Both the position numbers and the translations under genes were made by a program. 64,000 bases of DNA from Pseudomonas sp. 8Z (GTDB lineage Bacteria > Pseudomonadota > Gammaproteobacteria > Pseudomonadales > Pseudomonadaceae): NCBI RefSeq assembly GCF_902506535.1, contig NZ_LR733825.1, positions 313,206-377,205 of the forward strand. Direction: 5' to 3'. Every line of letters starts with the position of its first letter. The stretch's first letter is position 1. The notes under the pieces are model-generated. The model was not told the origin of the DNA and made no database searches. It saw only the letters and a list, made by a program, of their open reading frames with translations. Of the stretch, positions 8,802 to 18,713 are shown one piece after another.

Positions 8802-10729
8802 AGCTGATACCTCGTGGCCAGGCTGCCCTGCAGGCGTTGGGCCTGCCGGAAGGACTCGCGCAGGATGCGTCGATCCAACAGGTTGAGGCTGTCGGGATCG
8901 AGGCGGTTGGAGTAGGGCAGTTCATCGCGTGCCTGCAACTGGTGCTGCTGCATGCGTGTCTGCTGGATGAAGTGATAGGCCTCCTCATAGGCTGCGCCGT
9001 CGAGTGCGCCGATGACGTCCTTGGCAACCAGAGCGCGCAGGCGCTCCAGGGTGCCGACGGCACCGATACCATTGGCCAGCGCCAGCAGGCGCGCGCCGTC
9101 GACGAAGGGCGTCAGGCCTTGCACCTTGAGGTCGAGGGTGTCCTTGTCGGCGCCCGAGCGGGCCACCACGAAATCGCGGAATCGCCCGATAGGTGGGCGC
9201 TGACGTAGGGCGTTCTCGGCCAGCATGCGTTGGAACAGGCTGTTGCTGGCGATGCGTTCGAGCAACTCGCTGCGCAGTTGCTCGCAGCCCTCGGTGGGGC
9301 CCCAGACGCTACGCAGATCGAAGTAGATCGACGAGCCCAAGAGGTTTTCCGGCGTGGCTTCGCTGATGAAGCGGGCGAAGCGCCGCGACCATTCCTGACG
9401 CGACAGGCATAGCTCCGGGTTGCCCGCCATGATGTTGCCCTTGCACAGGGTAAAGCCGCACTGCGCCAGACGCTGGTTGATCTCGGCTGCCAGCGGCAGC
9501 AGGCGTCCGCGAATGGCCGCAGCCTCGGCGGCATCGCTGGCCTCGAAGAGGATGCCGTTGTCCTGGTCGGTGTGCAGGGTCTGCTCGCGGCGGCCTTCGC
9601 TGCCGAAGCACAGCCAGGTGAAGGGCACGCCAGGGTCGCCCATTTCTTCGAGGGTCAACTCGATGACCCGGCATACGGTGTGGTCGTTGAGCAGGGTGAT
9701 GATGTGGGTGATCTGCGTCGAGCTGGCGCCGTGGGCGAGCATGCGGTCGACCAGCAGGCGGATGTCGCTGCGCAGCCCGGCCAATGTCTCGATTTTGCCG
9801 GCATGGCGGATGGTGCGCGCCAGATGCACCAGATCGACCCGCTGCAGGCTGAACAGGTCGCGCTCGGAAATCACACCGCAGAGCTGCCCGTTGTCCACCA
9901 GGCAAACGTGAGCGATGTGCCGCTCGGTCATGGCGATGGCGGCGTCGAAGGCGCTGGCATCTGGCGGCAGGTGGAAGGGCGCTGTGGTCATCAGCGCGCT
10001 GATCGGTTGCGCCAAATCGATGCCATCGGCCACCACCCGGCGCAGATCGCGCAGGGTGAAGATACCCTGCGGGCGGCGCTGCGGATCGAGGATCACGATG
10101 CTGCCGACATGCTGCTCGTGCATCAGTCGCACGGCATCGCGCACGGGGGTGTCTGGCGCGCAGCCGATGGGCTGACGGATGGCCAGCTCGGCCAGGCGAG
10201 TGTCCAGCGAATACTGCGCGCCGAGGGTTTCCACGGCGCGCAGTTGCACCTGCTGGTTGACCTGGTCGAGCAGGCTGCTGACGCCGCGCAGGGCGAAGTC
10301 GCGCAGCGGGTTGGAAATGGCGAAGAGTTTGACGAAGGCGTGCTTGGCCAGCAGCAGGCAGAAGGTATCTTCGGCGGCCAGATGCTCGGTGCGCGTGGCG
10401 CGCTCGCCGATCAGCGCCGCCAGCGGGAAGCACTCGCCAGCGGTGATCTCGAAGGTGGTTTCCGTGCCGCGCCGCGCCGAGTGCGGGCGCTCGCCGTGCA
10501 CGCGGCCCTGTTTGACGATGTAGAAGTGTTCGATCACCCCATCGCTGGGTTTGATGATCGAATCGCCCTCGGCGTAGAAGCGCAACTGGCAGTGTTCCAC
10601 CAGATAGGCCAGGTGGGCAGTGTCCATCTGGTTGAACGGCGGAAACTTCTGCAGGAACTCCATGGTGCCGTGGATGTTCTGTAATACCGCTGTTCTGCCC
10701 GCCTGGGCGAACGTGTCCGCTTTGCTCAT
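8798..10729 (-). CDS. cNMP-binding / CBS pair / DUF294 nucleotidyltransferase-like protein
   Basis: This encodes 643 residues in four modules: a cyclic-nucleotide-binding-like domain (about 25-150), two CBS domains (about 185-300), a DUF294 nucleotidyltransferase-like domain with GS376-377 followed by D388 and D390 (the GS-x10-DxD pattern of GlnD-type enzymes), and a DUF294 C-terminal domain. It looks like an intracellular sensor binding nucleotides and perhaps modifying a partner. CBS domains usually bind adenosine nucleotides. It is coupled to the exonuclease gene downstream. The true target is unknown; a link to symporter or carbon regulation is inference from context. Confidence 0.88.
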   Translation of the reverse strand: MSKADTFAQAGRTAVLQNIHGTMEFLQKFPPFNQMDTAHLAYLVEHCQLRFYAEGDSIIKPSDGVIEHFYIVKQGRVHGERPHSARRGTETTFEITAGECFPLAALIGERATRTEHLAAEDTFCLLLAKHAFVKLFAISNPLRDFALRGVSSLLDQVNQQVQLRAVETLGAQYSLDTRLAELAIRQPIGCAPDTPVRDAVRLMHEQHVGSIVILDPQRRPQGIFTLRDLRRVVADGIDLAQPISALMTTAPFHLPPDASAFDAAIAMTERHIAHVCLVDNGQLCGVISERDLFSLQRVDLVHLARTIRHAGKIETLAGLRSDIRLLVDRMLAHGASSTQITHIITLLNDHTVCRVIELTLEEMGDPGVPFTWLCFGSEGRREQTLHTDQDNGILFEASDAAEAAAIRGRLLPLAAEINQRLAQCGFTLCKGNIMAGNPELCLSRQEWSRRFARFISEATPENLLGSSIYFDLRSVWGPTEGCEQLRSELLERIASNSLFQRMLAENALRQRPPIGRFRDFVVARSGADKDTLDLKVQGLTPFVDGARLLALANGIGAVGTLERLRALVAKDVIGALDGAAYEEAYHFIQQTRMQQHQLQARDELPYSNRLDPDSLNLLDRRILRESFRQAQRLQGSLATRYQL

Positions 10730-10941
10730 GGCGCGGTCTCATGCTTTTGTTTGTCCGCATTGTGCCTGCGCCTTGGCGGCTTGCCCATCGCACCTAAGTC
10801 GCAGTGTTTCGCGCAAGGATAGTTCTTGGCCTTTGACGAAATTTTGACGTGCGCAGTAGCAGACTCTGGCCTTTGTTGTTGGTGGCGTACTTACGCAGAG
10901 TGCCTTACCAGCGTATCTCTCCTCCACACTAAGGTCGCTCC

Positions 10942-13005
10942 ATGCCGTCACCCGCATCCACCGTCCGCCCAACGGTGCCGGTCAGTATTGGCAGTCATCT
11001 GGGTTTTCTCCTGTGCAGCGCGTTGTGCATGCTGGCGCTCTTCGCGTTGGCCCGCCTTGGCCTGTTGGCCTACAACCACGCACTGATCGGCACGACGCCG
11101 ACCGCGACCTTCCTCGAAGCCTTCGCCAATGGTGCGCGCTTCGACCTGCGCCTGATCGTCTACCTGTGCCTGCCGCTGACGCTGTCGATCTTCAGCGTGC
11201 GTGCCATGGCCGCACGCCGCCTGCATGTGGCCTGGCTGACAGTTGCCACCAGCCTGTGCCTGTTCCTGGCGGTGGCGGAGCTGAACTTCTATCGCGAGTT
11301 CCACCAGCGTCTGAACAGCCTGGTGTTCCAGTACATGCAGGAAGATCTCGGCACGGTGTCGAGCATGATCTGGAATGGTTTTCCGGTGCTGCGCCTGTTG
11401 CTGGCCTGGGCATTGGCCACGGTGCTGCTGGCCTGGCTGTTCCGCCGCATCGAGCGAGCCACGCGGGCACGCAGCCACGCACCAGCACCGCGCTGGCCGG
11501 CACGCACGGCGGTGTTCGTGATGCTCCTGCTGGTCAGTGTGGTGTCGGCGCGTGGCACCTTGCGCTCCGGCCCGCCGCTGCGCTGGGGCGATGCCTACAC
11601 CACCGAGTCGATGTTCGCCAACCACCTCGGTCTCAACGGCACTCTGACCTTGGTAAGCGCCGCCAGCTACTTCTTCTCCGACCAGGGCGACAACCGCTGG
11701 AAGGCGAGCCTGCCTGAAGCCGAGGCGCTACAGACGACGCGCAAGCTGCTGCTGACGCCGAATGATCGTCTGATCGATGCCGACCTGGCAGCGATCAGAC
11801 GCGTCACCACACCACCCGCCGAGGGCCGCCTGCCGCAGGTGCGCAACGTGGTAGTGATCCTCATGGAGAGCATGGCCGGTCGCTATATCGGCGCCATGGG
11901 CAATACCGACGGCATCACGCCGAACTTCGACGCCCTGGCCAAGGAGGGCCTGCTGTTCCAGCACGTCTTCTCCAATGGCACCCATACCCACCAGGGCATG
12001 TTCGCTACCATGGCCTGCTTCCCCAACCTACCGGGGTTCGAGTACCTGATGCGGATGCCCGAGGGCGGCCACCAGTTCTCTGGGCTGCCGCAGCAGCTCA
12101 GCGTGCGTGGCTATGACGACGTCTACGTCTACAACGGCAGCTTCGCCTGGGACAACCAGTCGGGCTTCTTCGGCAACCAGGGCATGCGCAACTTCGTTGG
12201 CCGTGAGGACTTTGTCGATCCGGTGTTCATCGACCCGACCTGGGGCGTATCCGACCAGGACATGTTCGGCCGCGCGGCCACCGAACTGGCCAGCCTCGAC
12301 AAGCAGGGCAAGCCCTTCTATGCGCTGCTGCAAACCCTGTCCAACCACACGCCGTACGCCCTGCCGGAAAACCTGCCGGTCGAGCGCGTCACCGGCCACG
12401 GCTCGCTGGACGAACACCTGACCGCCATGCGTTACGCCGATTGGGCACTGGGCCAGTTCTTCGCCAAGGCGCGCCAGGAACCGTACTTCAAGGACACCCT
12501 ATTCGTGATTCTGGGTGACCACGGCTTCGGCAACGACGAGCAGATCACCGAGATGGATCTGTCGCGCTTCAGCATACCGTTGCTGCTGATCGGCCCTGGC
12601 GTGCAGGAAACCTTCGGCAGCAGCCGCGACATAGTCGGCAGCCAGATCGACGTGGTGCCGACCATCATGGGCCGCCTGGGTGAGCCGACGCAGCAGCAGT
12701 GCTGGGGGCGTGACCTGCTGAGCCTGCCGCAAGACGATGCTGGTGTGGCGGTGATCAAACCGTCGGGCAGCGATCCGACCGTGGCATTGGTCAGTGGCGA
12801 GCACATCCTGGTCAAACCGCGTGATCGCGAGGCACATCTGTACCGTTACTGGCTGGGCCGTGATGCCGGTGGCAAGGTGGTCGATGAACCGCAACTGCGT
12901 AGCGAGATGGAGCACACGCTCTCGGCATTCGAGCAGACGGCTACCGACAGCCTGATCAACAACACCACGGGGGCTCACCCGAAGCAGGTACCGGGTAACC
13001 GCTGA
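10942..13005 (+). CDS. LTA synthase family sulfatase (phosphoglycerol/phosphoethanolamine transferase-like)
   Basis: This encodes 687 residues. Five N-terminal membrane helices (about 18-45, 68-88, 95-112, 148-168, 187-203) are followed by a periplasmic alkaline-phosphatase-fold domain. Metal and nucleophile motifs are present: VVVILMESMAGRY (E309), SNGTHTHQGMFATMACFP (Thr347 or Thr349 as nucleophile) and VILGDHGFGND. Gram-negative members move phosphoglycerol or phosphoethanolamine to periplasmic glucans or envelope glycans. The exact acceptor cannot be told. Single gene, divergent from the cNMP/CBS gene, closed by a hairpin. Confidence 0.85.
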   Translation: MPSPASTVRPTVPVSIGSHLGFLLCSALCMLALFALARLGLLAYNHALIGTTPTATFLEAFANGARFDLRLIVYLCLPLTLSIFSVRAMAARRLHVAWLTVATSLCLFLAVAELNFYREFHQRLNSLVFQYMQEDLGTVSSMIWNGFPVLRLLLAWALATVLLAWLFRRIERATRARSHAPAPRWPARTAVFVMLLLVSVVSARGTLRSGPPLRWGDAYTTESMFANHLGLNGTLTLVSAASYFFSDQGDNRWKASLPEAEALQTTRKLLLTPNDRLIDADLAAIRRVTTPPAEGRLPQVRNVVVILMESMAGRYIGAMGNTDGITPNFDALAKEGLLFQHVFSNGTHTHQGMFATMACFPNLPGFEYLMRMPEGGHQFSGLPQQLSVRGYDDVYVYNGSFAWDNQSGFFGNQGMRNFVGREDFVDPVFIDPTWGVSDQDMFGRAATELASLDKQGKPFYALLQTLSNHTPYALPENLPVERVTGHGSLDEHLTAMRYADWALGQFFAKARQEPYFKDTLFVILGDHGFGNDEQITEMDLSRFSIPLLLIGPGVQETFGSSRDIVGSQIDVVPTIMGRLGEPTQQQCWGRDLLSLPQDDAGVAVIKPSGSDPTVALVSGEHILVKPRDREAHLYRYWLGRDAGGKVVDEPQLRSEMEHTLSAFEQTATDSLINNTTGAHPKQVPGNR

Positions 13006-13017
13006 GGGCTGGTTTTG

Positions 13018-13053
13018 GGTATCAGGGAGATTCTTCGGAGTCTCTCTGATACC
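13018..13053 (+). terminator. hairpin after the sulfatase gene
   Basis: GGTATCAGGGAGA pairs with TCTCTCTGATACC around a 10-base loop, 13 bp after the stop. There is no T-run, so termination may be weak or the hairpin may protect the 3' end. Confidence 0.5.
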
Positions 13054-13079
13054 GGATTGGCAAGTTTGGTTGTTCGGGG

Positions 13080-13560
13080 GTCAGTTCCGGATTGCCGCGT
13101 TTTTGTTGATGTCTTGGGTTTCGCCTTCCCAAGCGAGCAACCGTGTGCAGCGTCAAGTCACTGGCGGTCTGGAGCAGGTGCGGAACAACTTACAAGTCAC
13201 TTTTGAAGGCAAAAGTAACCAAAACCTTCCGCCCGTTCATCCGGCCCTGGCTTCGCCAGGGTTCGCTACTCGTTTTGCTCGCCCTTCGGGCCAGCCTTCG
13301 GCTGTTACTTCGCTTCGCTACGTTTCACTCCATCGCCGTTCCAGAGGCCCGCCACGATGGCCCATCGCGGCTATCGGCTTTGGCATCCTGCGTCGCTCTA
13401 CCTCCTGCATCCATGCAGTCGTCGCGACATCTGTGTCGCTCGACCTCTTCCTCGACGACTCCATTCGCCCTCCTGGGTCGGCTCTGCACGCACCTGAACC
13501 TGCGGTAACTCAGGTGTGGCCGGGAGTGCTTTGGCAAGAGCAGCAGCGAACCGCTGTGGT
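13080..13560 (+). repeat. left copy of a ~450 bp inverted repeat
   Basis: This stretch is matched in reverse orientation by about 15181-15625. Shared blocks include CAGTTCCGGATTGCCGCGTT, the GCGAACCCTGG-type palindromes around 13250-13275, CAGCCTTCGGCTGTTACTTC with the following CGCTTCGCTACGTTTCACTCC, and the TCCATTCGCCCTCCTGGG block. Part of it (13376-13424, TCGGCTTTGG through CCATGCAGTCGT) recurs at 52738-52786. No convincing gene: the short open frames look like by-products of the repeat. The remaining 13561-13797 holds the leader of the acyltransferase gene and nothing else I can name. Confidence 0.75.
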
Positions 13561-13797
13561 CTGCGAGTGAACTGTAGCGACGCACGTTATTTGGCGTGCT
13601 TTTGCGGGAATCCTGTCGTGTGCTGATGGCGAAATATCCGACAAAACTCCACAAAACAGCCTGCGGGCTGGTGTGGCCGCCAGTCTTGATCGTTGAAATA
13701 AATTTGAGGTGGCGCCCAAGGCCAACCATGTATGGGCCAAAGGGTGCAAGGGTGACGGCAAAATGCGACTATTGCGCACTTCAATAATGGGCAGAGG

Positions 13798-14922
13798 ATG
13801 CTCCCAGTGGTACGCATCACGCGAGACCAGTCCCGTCAGCTTGACTCCATCCGGGCTCTTTCTGCCCTCATCGTGCTGTTCGGTCATACAAACCAGACGT
13901 TACTGCTGCCTACGCTCCAGAAGGGCTCGACCGTCGTTGGTTACTTCACTCAGCTTTCGGTGATGGTCTTTTTTGTTCTGAGCGGCTTCCTCATCGGGAA
14001 ATCGGTCTACAACAACTCAGCCAAGAACGGCGCTTTTGATATCGCGCAGTATGGTCGAGATCGAGCACTTAGACTGTACCCTCCGCTTATCGCGGCGTTG
14101 GCACTGATGGTTCTGATCGCTGCTGTAGCACCACTGTTTTTTCCATCGGGAACCCATTCTCTATTGTCTATTCCAGGTGTCACGTTCGTGCGTTCCGAGT
14201 ACTCGGTAGTCGCCAAAGAACTGTTTGGTGCCCTGGCATTCCTCAACGGCTTCAAAACCAATACGCCTACTGTCAACGGCCCGCTTTGGAGCTTGTCTTA
14301 CGAAGCTTGGTACTACGTTTTGGCTGGGGCGCTGGCGATCTGGCCCACTCGTAAATGGCTTGCGGTCGCTCTGTTGGTGCTTACCTTATTCATAACTCGC
14401 AAAGTCTCGCTTTTTTACATCCTCGCACCCGTGTGGTTTACAGGCTTTGCGCTTGCCTTCATTCATCAGAGCAAGCCAGCGATGAGCAACCGTTTGTTCA
14501 GCCGACTATTCATCCTCATGACAGGACTCATGGCGGTGACTGTCGTTTGGGTGTGGCTACCGGGCTCACCTCCCAAGCACGTATGGAGTGATCCGCTTAA
14601 CTATTTTCGCCTGTCTTCGGGCCTATGGTTCGCGTGCTATCTAGCCATGATAATGGGGGGCGCGACCCGATTTCCCACATGGTTCCATGGCCATGCAAGC
14701 TATTCGTACACGCTGTACGTAATACATTTCCCAATCATGCTGTTCATTCTTGGGGTATCACAGCTATACATCTACGGGTCACTAACAAGATCGCTGGCCA
14801 TCTCTGCCATAACCATCGTCCTTTCAATTGCGGCAGCCAAACTGATCGCGCGCTTTGCAGAAGACAAGAACGCCCTCAGAGGCGTTACCGCAAGTCTGAA
14901 TAGAGTGCTTTTCCGAAAATGA
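13798..14922 (+). CDS. acyltransferase 3 family membrane protein (OafA-like)
   Basis: This encodes 374 residues with about ten membrane helices. The family marks are the early catalytic histidine H30 in LIVLFGHTNQ, the following FFVLSGFLIG, the RALRLYPPL motif, and PLWSLSYEAWYYV. Such enzymes O-acetylate or otherwise acylate surface sugars, lipids or antibiotics at the inner membrane. ATG 13798 follows GCAGAGG. Base use is visibly more AT-rich than in neighbours, and the gene sits alone between large inverted repeats, which suggests gain by transfer. Substrate unknown. Confidence 0.88.
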   Translation: MLPVVRITRDQSRQLDSIRALSALIVLFGHTNQTLLLPTLQKGSTVVGYFTQLSVMVFFVLSGFLIGKSVYNNSAKNGAFDIAQYGRDRALRLYPPLIAALALMVLIAAVAPLFFPSGTHSLLSIPGVTFVRSEYSVVAKELFGALAFLNGFKTNTPTVNGPLWSLSYEAWYYVLAGALAIWPTRKWLAVALLVLTLFITRKVSLFYILAPVWFTGFALAFIHQSKPAMSNRLFSRLFILMTGLMAVTVVWVWLPGSPPKHVWSDPLNYFRLSSGLWFACYLAMIMGGATRFPTWFHGHASYSYTLYVIHFPIMLFILGVSQLYIYGSLTRSLAISAITIVLSIAAAKLIARFAEDKNALRGVTASLNRVLFRK

Positions 14923-15180
14923 AAAAGTCAATCCAACAGTCGCAGGCCAATGGCAATTAAGTTGCAGTCACCCGTAGGAGTCCGCAATCAAACTCGTGAC
15001 CACCACTTGTCGTCGGTGTAGGCGGCCGGAATTTCAGGCCTCCTGAAGGGGGCGTTAGCGTGCCTGAACGTACAGTTATTCCGAGCAAGCGCGGCGTGTT
15101 TCGTTAGCTGTGAAGTCGCGACTGGGTCGTCGAGTTAAACCAATAGTTTCATTCGCGTAGGGCTTACTCGCGAAGCAGCA
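14923..15180. other. non-coding spacer after the acyltransferase gene
   Basis: About 260 bp with no supported gene, RNA or terminator. A small palindrome (TTCAGGCCTCCTGAA, about 15033-15047) is the only structure seen. It ends where the right inverted repeat begins. Confidence 0.5.
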
Positions 15181-15625
15181 CGCCGTTGGGAGCACTGGGA
15201 GTAGGTTGTGGTGCCGAACTGGGCCTTGCCCGGCGAACTGTTCGCTGGCGCTCCTGAGTCCGCCCGGCTGACCTCATGTACAACCACTCCGTGCTGCTTC
15301 TGGGGTACCTCGGGTTCAGGCGCGTGCAGAGCCCGCCCAGGAGGGCGAACGGAATCGTCGTGGAAGAGGTTGAGAGAGCCACGATGGGCCAGGGATGGCC
15401 CACCGTGGCGGGCCTCTGGAGCGACGATGGAGTGAAACGTAGCGAAGCGAAGTAACAGCCGAAGGCTGGCTCGAAGGGCGAGCAAAGCGAGTAGCGAACC
15501 CTGGCGTAGCCAGGGCCGGATGAACGGGCGGAGGGTTTGGTTACTTTGCCCGCAAAGTGACTCGCCTGGGAAGGCGAAACCAAAGACATCAACAAGAACG
15601 CGGCAATTCGGAACTGACGCCTGAA
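15181..15625 (-). repeat. right copy of the ~450 bp inverted repeat
   Basis: Read on the minus strand this repeats 13080-13560 in the same block order: CGGAATTGCCGCGTTCTTGT, the CGCCTTCCCAGGCG/AAAGTAACCAAACC part, GAACGGGCGGA, the CTACGCCAGGGTTCGCTACTCG part, then the CTTCGGCTGTTACTTCGCTT block and the GAGGGCGAACGG block. It lacks the 13376-13424 insert. Together the two copies bracket the acyltransferase islet. From 15626 to 15746 I see nothing. Confidence 0.75.
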
Positions 15626-15746
15626 CAAGTCCGGTACCAAAATCAGGCGCAGGGCTGGTCGGGGCGCTGACCGCTCATAGCGCCAGCGGACAGTCCGCCG
15701 GGCCATACCAACGCCAGCACCACCACTCACAATGATCCCCCACCCA

Positions 15747-15776
15747 TAAAAAAACCGCCTCGATGAGGCGGCTTTT
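15747..15776 (-). terminator. rho-independent terminator of glcB
   Basis: On the minus strand, GCCGCCTCATCGAGGCGG is followed directly by TTTTTTT. It lies ~11 bp after the malate synthase stop. Confidence 0.95.
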
Positions 15777-15786
15777 CGTTGGTGGC

Positions 15787-17964
15787 TTACAGCCCGTTCT
15801 TGGCCTTGAACTCGCGACGACGACGATGCAGCACCGGCTCGGTGTAGCCGTTGGGCTGCTTGGTGCCCTCGATCACCAGCTCCAGCGCGGCCTGGAAGGC
15901 GACATTGTTGTCGAAGTCCGGCGCCATCGGGCGGTACGCCGGGTCAGCAGCGTTCTGGCGGTCGACCACCGGCGCCATACGCTTGAGGCTTTCCACCACC
16001 TGCGCTTCGGTGACGATGCCGTGGCGCAGCCAGTTGGCCAGCAACTGGCTGGAAATACGCAGGGTGGCGCGGTCTTCCATCAGGCCGATGTCGTTGATGT
16101 CCGGCACCTTTGAGCAGCCGACGCCCTGGTCGATCCAGCGCACCACGTAGCCGAGGATGCCTTGCGCGTTGTTGTCCAGCTCGTTGCGGATCTCGTCCTG
16201 GCTCCAGTTGGTGTCCTTGGCCAGCGGGATGGTCAGGATGTCGTCAACCGAGGCCGGGGTGCGCTTGGCCAGTTCGGCCTGGCGGGCGAATACGTCGACC
16301 TTGTGGTAGTGCAGCGCGTGCAGGGTGGCGGCGGTCGGCGACGGTACCCAGGCAGTGTTGGCGCCGGACAGCGGGTGGGCGATCTTTTGTTCGAGCATGG
16401 CGGCCATCAGATCCGGCATGGCCCACATGCCCTTGCCGATCTGTGCGCGGCCCTGCAGGCCGGTGGCCAGGCCGACGTCAACATTGTTGTTCTCGTAGGC
16501 ACCGATCCAGGTTTCGCTCTTCATGGCGGCCTTGCGCACCACCGCGCCGGCTTCCATGGAGGTGTGAATCTCGTCTCCGGTGCGGTCGAGGAAGCCCGTG
16601 TTGATGAACACCACGCGCTCGCTGGCCGCCTGGATGCAAGCCTTGAGGTTGACCGTGGTGCGGCGCTCCTCGTCCATGATGCCGACCTTCAGGGTGTTGC
16701 GCGGCAGGCCCAGCACCTCTTCAACACGGGTGAAGATCTCGCTGGTGAAGGCGACTTCTTCCGGGCCGTGCATCTTCGGTTTGACGATGTAGACGCTGCC
16801 GGTGCGGGTGTTCTTGCGTGTGGTGTTGCCACCCAGGTTGTGAATCGCGATCAGGCTGGTGAACAGCGCGTCCTGGATGCCCTCGGGAATCTCATTGCCC
16901 TCGGCATCGAGGATGGCCGGGTTGGTCATCAGGTGGCCGACGTTACGGATGAACAGCAGGCTGCGGCCATGCAGGGTCAGTTCGGTGCCGTCCGGCTGGG
17001 TGTAGACGCGATCCGGGTTCATGGTGCGGGTGAAGGTACTGCCACCCTTGGACACTTCCTCGGCCAGGTCGCCCTTCATCAGGCCCAGCCAGTTGCGATA
17101 GACCACCACCTTGTCGTCGGCATCGACGGCAGCCACGGAATCCTCGCAGTCCATGATGGTGGTCAGTGCCGCTTCCATCAGCACGTCTTTCACACCGGCA
17201 GCATCGGTGCTGCCGATGGGGCTGCTGGCGTCGATCTGGATTTCGAAGTGCAGGCCGTTGTGCTTGAGCAGTACGGCGATCGGCGCGCTGGCCTCACCCT
17301 GGAAGCCAACCAATTGCGCGTTGTCGCGCAGGCCGCTGTGGCTGCCACTTTTGAGCGTCACGACCAGCTTGCCACCTTCGATGCGATAGCCGGTGGCATC
17401 GATATGCGAGCCTGCGGCCAGTGGTGCGGCTTCGTCGAGGAAGGCACGGGCGAAGGCGATGACCTTGTCGCCACGTACCTTGTTGTAGCCCTTACCTTTC
17501 TCGGCGCCGTCTGCCTCACTGATCACGTCGGTGCCGTAGAGGGCGTCGTACAGCGAGCCCCAGCGGGCGTTGGAGGCGTTGAGAGCGAAGCGTGCATTCA
17601 TTACCGGCACCACCAACTGCGGGCCGGCCAGACGGGCGATTTCTTCGTCGACATTGCTGGTGACGGCCTGGAAGTCGGCAGGCTCAGGCAGCAGGTAGCC
17701 GATTTCCTGCAGGAAGGCTTTGTAGGCCGCGGCGTCATGCGCCTGGCCCTTGCGCGCCTGGTGCCAGGCGTCGATCTGTGCCTGCAACTCGTCGCGCTTG
17801 GTCAGCAGGGCACGGTTCTTCGGCGCCAGCTCGGCGATTACGGCGGCAGCGCCGGCCCAGAATTTATCGGCAGCGATGCCGGTACCGGGGATGGCTTCGT
17901 TGTTCACGAAGTCGTACAGGGCTTTGGCGACCTGCAGGCCACCGACTTGAACGCGTTCAGTCAT
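15787..17964 (-). CDS. glcB: malate synthase G
   Basis: This encodes 725 residues, the G isoform length. It condenses glyoxylate with acetyl-CoA to malate in the cytoplasm, completing the glyoxylate bypass and glycolate use. Family hallmarks include [73 protein letters not shown], the [17 protein letters not shown] block and the C-terminal [13 protein letters not shown]. The start at 17964 follows GAGGCAAGTG; an upstream in-frame start at 18003 adds a non-conserved extension. Monocistronic with its own terminator; in P. aeruginosa the gene also stands near the rarD/srkA genes (recollection). Confidence 0.97.
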   Translation of the reverse strand: MTERVQVGGLQVAKALYDFVNNEAIPGTGIAADKFWAGAAAVIAELAPKNRALLTKRDELQAQIDAWHQARKGQAHDAAAYKAFLQEIGYLLPEPADFQAVTSNVDEEIARLAGPQLVVPVMNARFALNASNARWGSLYDALYGTDVISEADGAEKGKGYNKVRGDKVIAFARAFLDEAAPLAAGSHIDATGYRIEGGKLVVTLKSGSHSGLRDNAQLVGFQGEASAPIAVLLKHNGLHFEIQIDASSPIGSTDAAGVKDVLMEAALTTIMDCEDSVAAVDADDKVVVYRNWLGLMKGDLAEEVSKGGSTFTRTMNPDRVYTQPDGTELTLHGRSLLFIRNVGHLMTNPAILDAEGNEIPEGIQDALFTSLIAIHNLGGNTTRKNTRTGSVYIVKPKMHGPEEVAFTSEIFTRVEEVLGLPRNTLKVGIMDEERRTTVNLKACIQAASERVVFINTGFLDRTGDEIHTSMEAGAVVRKAAMKSETWIGAYENNNVDVGLATGLQGRAQIGKGMWAMPDLMAAMLEQKIAHPLSGANTAWVPSPTAATLHALHYHKVDVFARQAELAKRTPASVDDILTIPLAKDTNWSQDEIRNELDNNAQGILGYVVRWIDQGVGCSKVPDINDIGLMEDRATLRISSQLLANWLRHGIVTEAQVVESLKRMAPVVDRQNAADPAYRPMAPDFDNNVAFQAALELVIEGTKQPNGYTEPVLHRRRREFKAKNGL

Positions 17965-18125
17965 CACTTGCCTCACTCTCTGAGCTTTACTCGATAGCCG
18001 CATCGGAGACGGCCTGGCCGTCTTGTAGTCCGTGGCGCGGGATACTACATCATGATTTCGGGGGAATGCACGGGGTCTGCGTCAGTTCGCGACCAAAAGC
18101 TTTTTCGCGGTCACGATATTGCATC

Positions 18126-18135
18126 TTGTATACAT
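18126..18135. promoter_or_regulatory. possible GntR-type operator upstream of glcB
   Basis: TTGTATACAT contains the perfect palindrome TGTATACA in an AT-rich stretch between glcB and the divergent acetyltransferase gene. GntR-family regulators bind such short palindromes; which regulator is unknown. Confidence 0.3.
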
Positions 18136-18237
18136 AAAATGAATTTATTGTCCCATATCTGTAAGTGGCTTGTATGAGTCATGTAGGCGTTGCGGCGTGC
18201 TGCCTATACTGCTACATCGAACTTTTGGGGGCGCACT

Positions 18238-18687
18238 ATGCCAGTAACCGCTGCTGTTGCCGCTGATCTCGCCGATCTTACCCGGTTGTTCGCGGCCTAT
18301 TTATGCTTCTACGAAGTGCCACGCCCTGCTGTGCAAATCCAGCGCTTTCTCGCTGCGCGGTTGCAGCAGGGCGACTCGCAGCTATTGATCGCCCGTGATG
18401 CGCTGGGGCATGCGCAGGGTTTCGTCCAGCTCTATCCCTTGCAGTCGTCCCTGGCGTTGGCACCAGCTTGGCTGCTGAGCGATTTGTATGTCGATGAGGC
18501 GGCGCGCCGCTGCGGCGTTGGTGAGGCGTTGATGAATGCCGCTCGCACCCATGCCGAGGCGTCTGGCGCCTGTGGCCTGCAACTGGAAACGGCAAGAACC
18601 AACCTGGCAGGCCAGCGCCTTTACGAGCGTTTGGGGTACATTCGTGATGAGCAGTTCTTCACCTACTGGCTGCCGCTAAGCGGCTGA
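18238..18687 (+). CDS. GNAT family N-acetyltransferase
   Basis: This encodes 149 residues. The acetyl-CoA binding motif A is clear, LYVDEAARRCGVGEALMNAA (about 80-99), followed by LQLETARTNLAGQRLYERLGY. The enzyme should acetylate a small molecule or peptide amine in the cytoplasm; the substrate is unknown. ATG 18238 was chosen as the GNAT fold starts at once; a ribosome site is weak (GGGGGCG, 18227-18233). A TATACT box at 18205-18210 may be its -10. The next gene follows by 26 bp in the same direction. Confidence 0.88.
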   Translation: MPVTAAVAADLADLTRLFAAYLCFYEVPRPAVQIQRFLAARLQQGDSQLLIARDALGHAQGFVQLYPLQSSLALAPAWLLSDLYVDEAARRCGVGEALMNAARTHAEASGACGLQLETARTNLAGQRLYERLGYIRDEQFFTYWLPLSG

Positions 18688-18713
18688 GTCTTTCGCATCG
18701 AGTGAGGTCACGC

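Noticed and set aside
8798..10729. reading the DUF294 protein as a PII uridylyltransferase (GlnD)
   Set aside because: It has the GS-x10-DxD core but no HD or ACT domains, and instead has cNMP and CBS modules.
13143..13508. 121-codon frame and neighbours in the left inverted repeat
   Set aside because: Frames with the same peptide pieces appear in both repeat copies because the repeat is open by composition; no ribosome site and no family.
16162..17997. 611-codon open frame on the plus strand
   Set aside because: It is antisense to malate synthase G, which has full family motifs.
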